Below are positions 25,201 to 37,200 of a DNA stretch of 64,000 nucleotides, in pieces (positions within the stretch are counted from its first letter, which is position 1; the number at the start of each line of letters is the position of its first letter). A program made the position numbers and the translations under genes. The notes below the pieces were generated by a model. That model had not been told where the DNA came from. It ran no database searches and worked only from the letters and a program-made list of their open reading frames with translations. The stretch lies in assembly GCF_022605725.1 (NCBI RefSeq), contig NC_065546.1, positions 23,804,227 through 23,868,226 on the forward strand, in the 5' to 3' direction. Source of the stretch: Anthonomus grandis grandis (Eukaryota > Arthropoda > Insecta > Coleoptera > Curculionidae).

Positions 25201-28200
25201 CAATGATATGGCGGTAAGCGCAGTACAGTTATATTATATTTTTCGGCTATATCTTCCACGGCGTATTTCATGAAACGAGTTTTGTGTAAGTTTGCTATTG
25301 CCAGCAGTTCTTTTTTTATCAAATTTGCTTCAAACGCAATACCTTTTGCAGTCAGCCAATCGATAATTTCTTGCTTTCTCCAACTTGAAGTTGGCGTCTT
25401 CTCTATTCGCCGTGAATGATAGCTTGCGTTATCCATAACCACCACCGAATTAGCCGGAAGAAATTTTATCATTTTACCAAAATAGTCCTCGAAAACGTCT
25501 GAGTTCATGTCTTCATGGTAATCTCCTGTGCGAGTCGACTCAAAGGTTAGCAGACCTTCTTTTAAAAATCCCTCTTCGCTTCCAATATGTGTGATTATAA
25601 GTCTTTTTCCTTTTCCCGAAGGTACTTTAATACCCGTAGACAGGCCTTCTATGAAAGCTTGGCGAGCACTGGTTATATTTTTGTCTTGCCACATTTTTTG
25701 GACTATATAACCTTCGTTAATCCATGTCTCATCAAGATAAAAAACTTTCTTTTGCTCCCTGCGGTACTGCTTGATACTTCTCAAGTATTGTCGTCTCCAA
25801 CAAACAATTTCGTCGCTCTCCAGTAAAAGTGCTTTGCGGTTATGCTTTTCCCAGGCAAAATCCATATTCTTTAAAGTTTTCCATAAAAGTTTTCTACTTA
25901 TCAACGGAATACTGTCATCTCGGCCAAGCTCCATTAAAATTTTGTCTAGGGTGGGTATTTCCTTTTTAAAATAAAAAGAGTGAACTTTTCTTCGAATTAT
26001 ACATTTAGCATTTTCATCAAGGACTTTTGTAGGTCGTTCCTCATTCGAGAACATTTTTCAACAATTTCTTGCACAGTAAAACTAGGGTAATCGTGTTTTA
26101 TGCAATCATGTACATTTAAAATAATAACTTTTTCACTCAGCGATAGTGGAGAATTTTTAGTACATCTTTTCGTTGGACTGAATACCTCCATTTTTTAAAT
26201 ATTGGGATAATAATATTGTGATTACACTACAGCGTAGCAGTGACTACTAACGTTTAAAATATGATTTAAAAGTATTTATAGTCTGTATATATTACCTGAC
26301 CCCATTTTTGCAATGTAGATTCCTTTTGCATTTCGAAATGTAGCAAACAGAACGGAATTCCCCAGTTTATTGCTCTATACACTTCTGAAATAGAGTATAG
26401 GACCTTCCTCTCATGAAGTTCATTAAAAAATATAAACATAAACATAAATAATAACATAAATAGCTCATATATCAATTGGTAATATTACTTATACTAAAAG
26501 TCTATAATAATTAATAAATATTTATCATGTAAATATTTGTTGACGACGTCACTAGTAGAGAGTGCTTGTATTGGTGGCATCAACAATGCGATCGAGCGTT
26601 GCGATGCCATTACCGTTTTCTCTAATATACTTTATTTACATTTCTTTAACATTGTATATTGACTTCGATACAGAGTATCTTATCATATTTTATTTTAAAA
26701 AATCCTTGATATTTTATTAAAGGGGAGCACTTGTTTTGTGCTTTGTGCCTTCAGAAACAACTGAAAATGTTTATGATATTGTAAAGTGATTTTTGCCATT
26801 TCTATATAAGCATTTGGCATCATTGCATCAGAGGTGTTGCAAGCAAACAAACCTGCTTATAGTTCCACGGCGGCATTTCAATGTTCTAAGAGAACCACTC
26901 ATCGTCACTGTAGACGCTGAGACAATATTGGGTCTAGCTGAAAATTTGCTCCTCGGCCCTGAGTGCGCCCCGAGACAAAATTCCTATTCCTGGTGGCCAG
27001 AGATCGTTGGTCAAGTAGTCCCTTCAGTAGGGACTCTTTTACCCCTATCTTAAAGGATACAACATCCTTATTCTTAATTGTTGCCAGCCATTAAAGAATT
27101 ACTAGGCCTGGATGTAATTGGCTCAACCCTTTTTGCATTGGTATAAGCAACTGTTTCTGTTTCTACAAGCAAAGAAGCAGTATTATCTGGAGATGTTCGA
27201 GAGGTTTTGTTAGTTGGGAGGCTGGAAGACTTTGATGGGATAAGATCCTTAAGAAAGCCTAAATTCTTTTCCTGTGTTGTCAACCTGGCCTCTAGTGCTT
27301 AGTTTTTTGCTTCTAGTGGCTTTATTAGTTCAGAATCGCTGTTAATCCCTCTAGCGGAAACGCCATTTCCTCCATCCTTGACTAATTTTTTAAATCCCTC
27401 CTGGAATGCAATATTAGCATTGTGGAAACAACAAATTAATAATTGTGTTCTGAAAGGATTGGAAAGCCTCCTTCATTTGGGCTTCTAGAATAATAGCAGC
27501 ACTCGTTGCAAAGCTGTTTTTCTTACTGGTTATCTACAAGCTAGGTTTTCACACAAAACATACAAAACACATAACTACTCTTTTGAGTGACTTGAGCCTC
27601 TGACGTAGTAAATTTTAAACAGGCTAAGTAATGCATGACATTGCAAAAATCACAAACAATCCTATATTTAACCTTTTTATCTGTTAGACTTGCACCACAC
27701 CTTCCGCAAACCATGATATAGAGCAAAATAACAATTTGGCACATTTCCAGAAAACTCCAAATCTGAGAGCATCTTAACTTGTAGATTACTATTAAAAGTC
27801 AAATAAATCCAGTTCTCCAAATTCCTTGGTTTAAGCAGAGCAATAAAATAAATATCAAGAATGTTCAAGTATTAATTCCAATATACACATAAGAAAATAA
27901 AAAATAAACTTATTGTAATCTGAGAATGTCTGTTGTTTCCACTGAAAATCACAATAACTCACGAACCACTTACTATTGACAGTACTACACCAGTGTAATG
28001 CAAAGACAAGGCTGAGAAGTAGAAAATTTGTAAAAATCATCTATTTAGTTGTGTAAAATAAAGCAAATACGCGGAGCGTAAGATGCGTGTGTCGACATAA
28101 ATGTATGTCGCTATAGTCAGGCCAAATGCAGACTGTGATATTAGAAATGTTCTTTGATACAATTTGGCATTATTATTAATTATATTGGAACGATAAAACG

Positions 28201-31200
28201 CCTTGGCCCGCAACTGAATGCAATAGACCTCTTGAAAATGTTCACGAAATCTTAAAAGGAGTCTTTAATATGGCCTTTCCCTTTTGTGAAACTAAAAAAT
28301 AAAACAAGGAAATATTGAATAACAAAAGGCAAACGAACTTCTTCCAGAAATATGATTAATACGGGAATGAGTTCTTTCAGTCTTATTATAACTTACATTT
28401 ATAGGAAAGCCACTAGATTGGCAAAGTCCTTGGATTTTTGAGTAAACATCATATACTAAACTCAAACCAATTTGATTTTAGGCAGAAGAAAGGTGCTACT
28501 GCTCTTTTTTGTTTTCTGTAACATCTATGTTGGTTTGAATTGAGGTGAGGTTCTGGAGTGGTGTTCTGTGACTTGAGAAAAGCTTTTGACTCTGTCAGTC
28601 ATAAAATATTTCAGAAGCTTGAAATATATGGTTTTTGAGATGTGTCATTGAATTGGTTGAGATCATACCTTTCTGACAGAGCTCAGTGTTTTCTATGCAG
28701 GTTGTGTTTCAGACAATGAGTATTAATTGTGGTTGTAACAAGAGTCAGTCCTGAAACCAATGCTGTTCCTTTTATATGTCAATGATATCTGTTCAGTAGA
28801 AATCAGTGGCTATTTAACTCTCTTTACTAATGATACCAGTATCTTGTGGCAGCATTTTGATTGTCTTGCCTTGCATGATAATACCAATAATGATTTGCAA
28901 AAAGTAAAGATTTTCTTCAATAGACAATAAACAAAAATAAAATTAAACAATCCAGGCAGTTTAAAATGTTTAGGTATTATAATGGACCATAGACTTAAAT
29001 TTCATTTAAATAAAAATAGATCCCTTCTCCAATTACTTTATTTTAGCAGATAGGACAAAATAATTCAAACTAAACAAAGTGGTATCCGATAAATTAATAC
29101 TAGCATTTCGCAAGTTTTGCAACGCCCTAACAAACTGAGCAAAAAATAAACAAATCTTCCTAGCATGCAACAGAATATCTCTAAAGTTCACCCACCTGGT
29201 TTCAATATTACCCAGGTTTTGAGATAGGTTTTGATCTCCAATCACAAAATTGATCAGAAATTTAAGACTTCTGTGAGTTTGGTTTTGCTTTTTTGTAATC
29301 TACATGAATTATTTTCTTTTATTTAAGTGTTAAGCTTTAAAAGTACTGATTTAAAATCCACAATACCATCATATACATAACTATCCTGTACTAGCACTGG
29401 TAGCAGGACAATAAATAAGTACATGTTATCTCAAATTAAAGTACCATCCAAGATGTGCCTCTTAATATTTACAGCCCTTTACACATTGTTATATTCATAA
29501 CTCATAATTCATATAAGCCGAATCAATAAGTCTTAAAGTTATCTTAATATGAGAATTATGTTAAAAAAAAAAGAAAACCAAGAGAAAAACAATTTTTAGG
29601 AACATTTTTGGATGATTTTCCTATTGTTGTTTCATGTTCATATTCCTAATATTATTATTGTTAATGCTAGTATCTTGAAACCAGTATTGTTTTTTTTTAA
29701 TTATGTGTTAGTAATATGTCGATTTATAATCATGTTTTATATTATAAGTAACTTTATCAACAAATACCATGTATTTATGACAATAAAGCATGGTTTGAAT
29801 TTGAATTACTCTGTTCCAACTCTAAATATAGAGGGTATATACAAATTCAGAGCATATTATTGGAGTCAAAATAAGACTTGTTTTCCTATAAACATGTGTC
29901 GTAAAATGCTTTCCCTCAGAGCTACAGCCCGCGCAAATTGCTTGAAAAAAATTGATTATTTGGAACACTGACTACAGTTATAAATAAAATCTTTTGAAAA
30001 TTTACAAGTAATTTTTTTTATTGTCTCTTGTCTTTTTCCGTCTTAAAAATCTCTTTTGTTTACCATAGATTTTCTTAAAAACGGTTAATTATATCGAAAA
30101 GATGCAAGCAACCAAAATTTTAGATTTTTTCATGGCTAATTAGATGGTGTTGCTAGATTTTTAATTTTCTTATTGGAAACATAAGATAGGGGCCATTAGA
30201 ACGGTCCGAATCCTCCCTTAAAATTGGATTTACATAATTTTTTAGGACGGAAAATGCAAAGAGCGCCCAAAAAAACGGGCACAGCAAATTTCCAGGAGAT
30301 TTGAAGCATAACTAACGTTCCAAATAATCGATTTTTATCATCAATTCGAGTTGCGCGGACTGTAGCTCTGAGGGAAAGCATTATAGAACACATATTTATA
30401 GAAGAAAAAATCTTATTTTGACCTTAACAATATGTGCATCAAATTTTGTAACACCTATATATTTCTGCCCCTGTATAAAATTTAAATATTTCGAAAAACC
30501 CGTCAAATTTATTTTTGAGGGAGATATTTTTTAGGTTAGCTTTCAATCAAATTGCAGCAGTCCCCTGGCGAGGGCGGACATAACCTCTAAAATCTTAAAT
30601 GGAAAGGAGAGTCGAGTGATAACTCATTTTAAAGGTCTTCTAATTACCTTGTAAAATACCACATAATTGACCTTTTGATTGAGAATTTTGCGAAAAATTA
30701 AGCAAACATGATAGATTTTCTCAACTAGTACTTGCGTGATAGTCACTTTAGTAACGATTGACAAATTAGTTAAGTAGGTGTCAAAAAAACTCAAAAAAGT
30801 CGAGCGTTGTGCGCTCTCAAGTATTTTTTAAAAAATGGTGTTTAACCTTGAGCAAAGAACGGAAATATGAAAAATTTACGGGGAAAGTCAAAGATGTGCA
30901 AGAACGGCAGCACTGTTTAACGAAAGATATCCTAATAGTCAATTAAATCATAAATATGTTATTTTATTATGTGTGTCACGCCAGGTAGAAATGTCTCTTT
31001 CGAAACAGTAAGAAAAGCACTAAAGTTACATCAATTTGACCCGTATACAATGCAAATTCTTTAACAACTTTTTGATGACGATTTTGAGAAAAGAATTGAG
31101 TTTTGTGAAATAATGACTAATATTATAAAAGAAAACAAAAAATTTTTACAGAATATTTGCTTTACTGATGAGTGTTAATTTTTTTACACGGAAATGTCAA

Positions 31201-34200
31201 CAAACAAAATTGTCGCTACTGGAATATCGAAAGACCGTGAATTTGTAGAGAAGATCACACGCAGTGGCCAGAGAATATAAATGTTTGGGGTGGTATTCTT
31301 GGAAATTCTATTATAGGACCATTATTTATTGAAGAAAATCTAACCGGTGAACTCTACCTCAATCTGCTGGAAGACACAATAGACCCTTTAATAACACCTA
31401 GCTTAGAAAATCAAACTGATGCAGTGGGTAATATGATTTTGCAAAAAAATTTAATAGTAGTTAAATGTTCACCTTTAGATTTTTTTTGAGGCATTTAAAA
31501 TCAATTGTTTTTAAAACACAACTTAGTAATGTGGAAGATTTAAAAAGAAGATTCACAGCTGCGTGTAGAGAAATCTAGGCAGAAGTTTTTCAAAATGTTA
31601 GAAAGGAGTTCGAGAGCACTTTATTGCTGTTTGGGAAAGAATGCACAACATTTTTAACATTTTATAAATTATACTTATATTATTATAAGTATAATAATAT
31701 AAGTAATATATAAAAGGTAACTAATATTATTAGTTACGTTTTATTACTTTATTATGTTCTATTTCATTACAATAGTTATTTATACAGGGTGTCCCGGTTC
31801 ATGTGGAAAATCTCTCGGATCCAGGTAGAACATCAAAAAATAATACCGAACGTTCCTATAAAAAAAATTCCTACAGGCCTTCTTTACGAAGATACAGCCT
31901 CCTAAAGGACGCTGCTGGAAATTGGTTTTTCATAAATTACTTTTAAACTACCCGGTAGAATTTAATAAAAATTTTAGGTGATGAACACTAATAGGGGCCT
32001 CTTAAAATGACATCCTTAAAATACATTTACCTTGTTTACTTTACCAGGGGCGGACTAGGTTGTACACTTTAATGCGTATATTTTTAACACCCTGAATCGA
32101 AATTTCTCTGTTCTTTAAATAACTAACGTATCTCATTTAAAAAAAAATAAAAAATAAACATTGGCTCGTTTATTTTTTTTTTTCCAAAACGGTTCATTTT
32201 ATCGATAATGAACAAGAGTACCTTTTTTTTAGCCTAGGGTTCAAGGTATCTAAATTTATTTTTTTTTAGACTTTAACATACAGGGTGTTAAAAATATACG
32301 CATTAAAGTGTACAACCTAGTCCGACCCTGGTAAAGTAAACAAGGTAAATGTATTTTAAGGATATCATTTTAAGAGGTAGTAGTGTGAACACCTAATAGT
32401 GTTCATCACCTAAAATTTTTATTAAATTCTACCGGGTAGTTTAAAAGTAATTTATGAAAAACCAATTTCCAGCAGCGGCCTTTAGGAGGCTGTATCTTCG
32501 TAAAGAAGGTCTGTAGGAATTTTTTTTATATGAACGTTCGGTATTATTTTTCGATGTTCTACCTGAATCCGAGAGATTTCCCACATGAACCGGGACACCC
32601 TGTTTTCAGGTGTTTTCAGGTTCACCCGGTTTTCACACTCCAGATTTTTCGGCTGCCGAGATTAGTATTGACCATTTTTATATTTTTAGGCAGGATAGAC
32701 AGATTCAGCAGGTGAGAATACTGTAAAGACGCGTGGAGGTGTGGTATTGATTACTATGAGAAAAGACCATATCTACTAGGGTAATTGGGGTTCCTTCTGT
32801 AAACTCGGATATTTATCAGGTTTATGTAACTTTTAAGCTAAAAGATCAGAATTTTATACTCAGTACCCTGGGGGTTCCTTTGTCTTGGTAGGGGACTAAA
32901 ACTTGCCTAGGGCCAAATGGAATAAGGATAGTATGAAGTTAATTGTGGAGTGTCCAGAAAAAGAACTTTGCTCATTGTATAGCAAATAATTTTATCTTTT
33001 ATAAGCTTTTTCCTTAGAACATTGAAAGGCTAGAATTAGTAAACAACAACTTTGTTTGAGTCCAACATGTGCACAGGGGCAAGAGGGGTGCGTGTTTACA
33101 AACATATTTGCCGATTCTCTGTTGTCAAGTCGACGCGAATTTCCAACGGAGGAAATTTTTTGCTATATTTTAACAACTATTATAACGTTAATTTAACTTA
33201 CTTGTGTTGTATTTTATAGGAAAATTTAAATTAAAAAATATAAATACTACAATTAACCTATTTTAAGAATAAATATAATATCCTTAAGCAAAAAAATAAC
33301 AAAATTATTAACATTCTTATCCCTAAGACCGTTTCTAAAAAATTTGAAGCGACAACACCGGAACTTAAGCGCCTGAGCCATACGCATAGTGTCATCTGTC
33401 AAACGGCTTTTTGTTTATGTTCGAGATTCGTGTATTTTCTTTAATTTTTTGGTTTCAAAAGGAAAAAGGCCACATTTTAGTGTTTTTTTAAATTGCTAGG
33501 ATGGCAAAAACTTGTGTCGTTTGTGCCGCATCATGATAAAAAGGTGATTCAAGCCGATCTTTTCGCAAGTAAGTACCGATACTTTCATAACATCACATCA
33601 TGGGGTAACCATCATCATAAACGTAGAATAGGGGATCTTATAGATATAAACCTAATAAAAACTTGAATGTGAAAGTGTGTGTAAAATACCAAAATATTTA
33701 TATTTTTAAATCTAAATATATTTTTGAACATATTCATCTATCAATAGGCTATAAAAAATATAAAACTAGAATTTTGTCCCTGGTTTTATTGCAGGATTTT
33801 ATGTTTTTTTTGTTGTTTTGGCAGAAAGATGGCATAATACCCATATACCTATCTATATATAGTTATGTTTTTTAATATAGACATTAGGTAAATAGATGAA
33901 ATTACTAATTTTTTATTGCCTTTAAAGAATTTTGAAATTTATTTAGATATTGATATCTATGTATAGTTAATTTTGTCTTTCCCTAAAATTTGGTCGATAA
34001 TTTTTTTTTGTTTTACCATATTGCAACTTATAATAATAATATATATATAGTAATTGGCACCACATATTAATTTATTACTGTAATTTCTTTTGCTTTTTGA
34101 TTAAATATCAAATACTTATTATAAATTGCCTAATATATGCCCAAAGGGAACAATGGATTTCATTAATCGAAATCAACACAATTAAAAAGAATATATTTGT

Positions 34201-37200
34201 TCAGATCACATCCTTAGAAGTGATTTATTATATAAGGAAGATAATATTATCAGTAGCCAGACTTTATTAAAAAAATCAGCTCTACCTTAAAGGTAATTTT
34301 TTTTTAATATATTTTTCTAGTATAAAAAAATCGTTACAAAAAGTATTAGTGTTACTCATATAAGCTTTATTTATACCTAATACTTATTAAATTAGGTATG
34401 TGTGTAAAACTATTTTTTTACTAGGATTTCTGATGCACTGGTTAAAAACACAGCAGCCGATAATTCAGTTAATTTACCAAGTGATTTACCCTTCAAAGCT
34501 GCAAGGGTAGTTTTCCTGAAGAGTGCAAAAACTTCTTTAGCTTCCCAAATGGTATATAGTACAAACAGTGAAGCTAATATAGACAAGTATGGATAATTAA
34601 AATAAATTAATATTCTTGATACACCAAATTTTGTATAATTACAGATCTGATCATTCATCATCAACAATAACTGCATCTGAGATTAATAGTTACTGTGGGG
34701 TCTAGGTCAACAATTACTATTTCCCATCCAATCCGTTTTTGTTTAACTGCTACACATTCCCTGACTCTGCCAAGGAAAAGGTAAAAATACACTCAAAATA
34801 GACATCATTATAGCAAATTTAAAAATTATTGTTCAATTCTTTCTCTAAGTACAAATAAGACTTTTATGCCATGTATCATCTTATTCTATATATCTTATTT
34901 AAAAGTGATATAGTATTTTATTGTGTTATATTTGTAATTAAATGCAATTAATCAAATGTATGATATTTCAAAGATTCTTTATAATAACATACATTTTATT
35001 GATCAATTGGATTATCATAATACATTTTTTTAATTTTTTCTTTTTAATATTGGTAATACTATATTTTTATGTATATTACTCTAGGGTAAAATGAAAATGA
35101 TATCCTGAGGACTTTTTAAAAGCTAAATCACTTATCACCAAATTATGGAAAAAAAAGAACAAAAAATTAAAATTCGAAGATTGCAACAAACAAATTTGCG
35201 CCAAAGAAATTGAATTAGATGTCTCAAGTTATTATTAAAATACTTAAGAAATTTTACATATATTACATATTTTATTTGACTTGTAAAAGTACTTGTTTGT
35301 ATATTACTACTAATAAACTAATCTAATCTATTGTACATAGTCTTTATTCTTAGGTAAGCTTTGTTTTTTAGTATAAATTAATCTGATATAATAATTGGTA
35401 TTAGGTATTATATAGGTCACTGTTAAATGTCTCAAAACCATTGTACAGGCTAAATACTCATAATAAAAATCTTATAACCTATAAAAAACCTGCAACTCCT
35501 TCACAATTTGAACCTCCTTGTAGTTTTAACTCCTTCCGCTGAAGCAATACTGTCCCTTTGAAAAAGTCAGCATCATAGAACTATATATTATGTGATTTAA
35601 AGTAAGTGATGTAAAACTGAGTTTTTATAATATAATAATTATAATAAAATTTTGCAAAATGTTAAAAATTTGTGTCTTAAAACATGATTTATTAAGAAAT
35701 CTATAATATTATATTAATAAAATATTTTATTTCCATAAAAATGCCTTGACAAAAATGCTGCCTTTTATTAGGACCTTCCTCTAACGAAGTCCGTTAAAAA
35801 AACACATAAATAGCTCATCAATGGTAATATTACTTATATTTAAACTCTATAATAATTAATAAAAATTTATCAGGTAAATATTTGTTGACGATGTCACTGG
35901 TAGAGAGTGCTTGTATCGGTGGCGTCAACAATGCGTTCGAGCGGCGTTGCGATGCCATTAACGTTTTCTCGTTGCTTCGTACTTTATTTTCATTTATTTA
36001 ACGTATATTGACTTCGATATAGAGTATCTTATCAAATTTATTTTTAAAAAATGCTTGATATTTTATTAAAAGGGAGCAGTAGTATTGTTTTAAGTTTTCG
36101 GAAAAAACTGAAAACTTTTATGATATTATAAAGTGATTTTTGCCATTTCTCTATAAGCATTTGGCATCATTGTATCAGAGATGTTGCAAGCAAACAAACC
36201 TGCCCATAGTTCCACGGCATGCTACTTCTAGCCTTTCAATGTTCTAAGGCTTTTTCAAAATAATTCTGTATTGAATAGTAACAGTGTTCAGACTTGGTTT
36301 TCAGTAATTTTTAAAACCTTGTAGTTCACCCAGCTGTAGATCAAATCTTTGATAATAGCCTGAGTCAGTCAGGTATATGTTTTGAACTTTTGCAAGACGA
36401 GTCACTGGAGTCTCTGGAATATGAGGAATACTTTTGCGAATTTAGAAATGAGGATTATATTTCAATTAATAATTATTTAGCCTCTGTCAACTGGTATGAC
36501 GTATTTCTGGAAAGACCTGTTAAGGAGATGGTTGATTAGTTTTATGAGATACTTTATGTGTTGATTGATACATTTATTCCATTAAAGAGGTATCGCACAT
36601 CTACGTTTCCCGTGTGGTTCAGTTCCGAACTCCGTAAATTAATTACTAACCAGAAGCTAGCTCATAAAAATTTTAAAGAAAATAAAAATCAAGCTGAATA
36701 TATTCATTTCTCAAATCTAAGAAAACAATGTGAGGAGTTACATAAGACCTGTCATCAACAATATATAAATAAAATGGTCATACATTAATCGTCCGGTGGT
36801 GATTTTCCACAGAGAATATCTTATGCAGATCGAGCGGGTGATCGCCTAGAAATTTATTTGCTGAGTATTTCTCTTCTGTTTATGTGCATGATATGGGAGA
36901 TGAGTTACCAACTTTCAATTTTAAAACTTCGGTGGGTTTGAGCAAAATTCACTTAACATTGGAGGAGGTGTAAGTCTATTGAGGGCTGCAAGGGTAAGAT
37001 TGGTGCTGGACCGGATGGGATCCCTGCATTTTTTCTTAAGCAGTGTATCTGTGTACTAACCCTGCCCATCTCTCAGATATTTAACAAATTTCTGGATACA
37101 GGTTGTTTTTCAACTTTTTGGAAGAGGAGCTTTTTTAAAACCAATATTCAAGTCCAGGTTGGTTATTGGTTATTATATTGGTTCCAGGGAGGAAGTTACT

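Larger units (their letters stand above)
21744..26890 (+). mobile_element. THAP/P-like transposon, copy 1
   Basis: The left end is CTTAGAACATTGAAAGG at 21744; the right end is its inverse, ...TTCAATGTTCTAAG, at 26890. Flanking 8-mers are AGAACAGC (21736-21743) and AGAACCAC (26891-26898), an 8 bp target duplication with two differences. The copy is inserted in LINE 1. It is the sister of 33013-36248 with the same order throughout, except that it carries a nested 1898 bp transposon at 24500-26397. An 8 bp duplication and a THAP-like first exon point to the P superfamily. No RNase H-like transposase domain is present, so it is probably an internally deleted, non-autonomous form. Confidence 0.75.
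33013..36248 (+). mobile_element. THAP/P-like transposon, copy 2
   Basis: The ends are CTTAGAACATTGAAAGGCTA and its inverse, 27 bp with one difference (33013-33039, 36222-36248). Perfect 8 bp target duplications GCTTTTTC lie at 33005-33012 and 36249-36256. Length 3236 bp. It is colinear with copy 1 (21744-26890) but lacks the nested 24500-26397 transposon, so it supplies the empty site. It contains no DDE or RNase H-like domain. Confidence 0.85.

Noticed and set aside
25528..25974. Plus-strand frames inside the DDE transposase
   Set aside because: Antisense shadows of the 377-residue minus-strand frame.
29612..29971. 119-codon frame
   Set aside because: Composition-driven, and its end overlaps the inverted arm of a MITE.
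31670..31730. AT-rich palindrome (TTATATTATTATAAGTATAATAATATAAG)
   Set aside because: Simple AT repeat; it could be a hairpin, but composition alone explains it.
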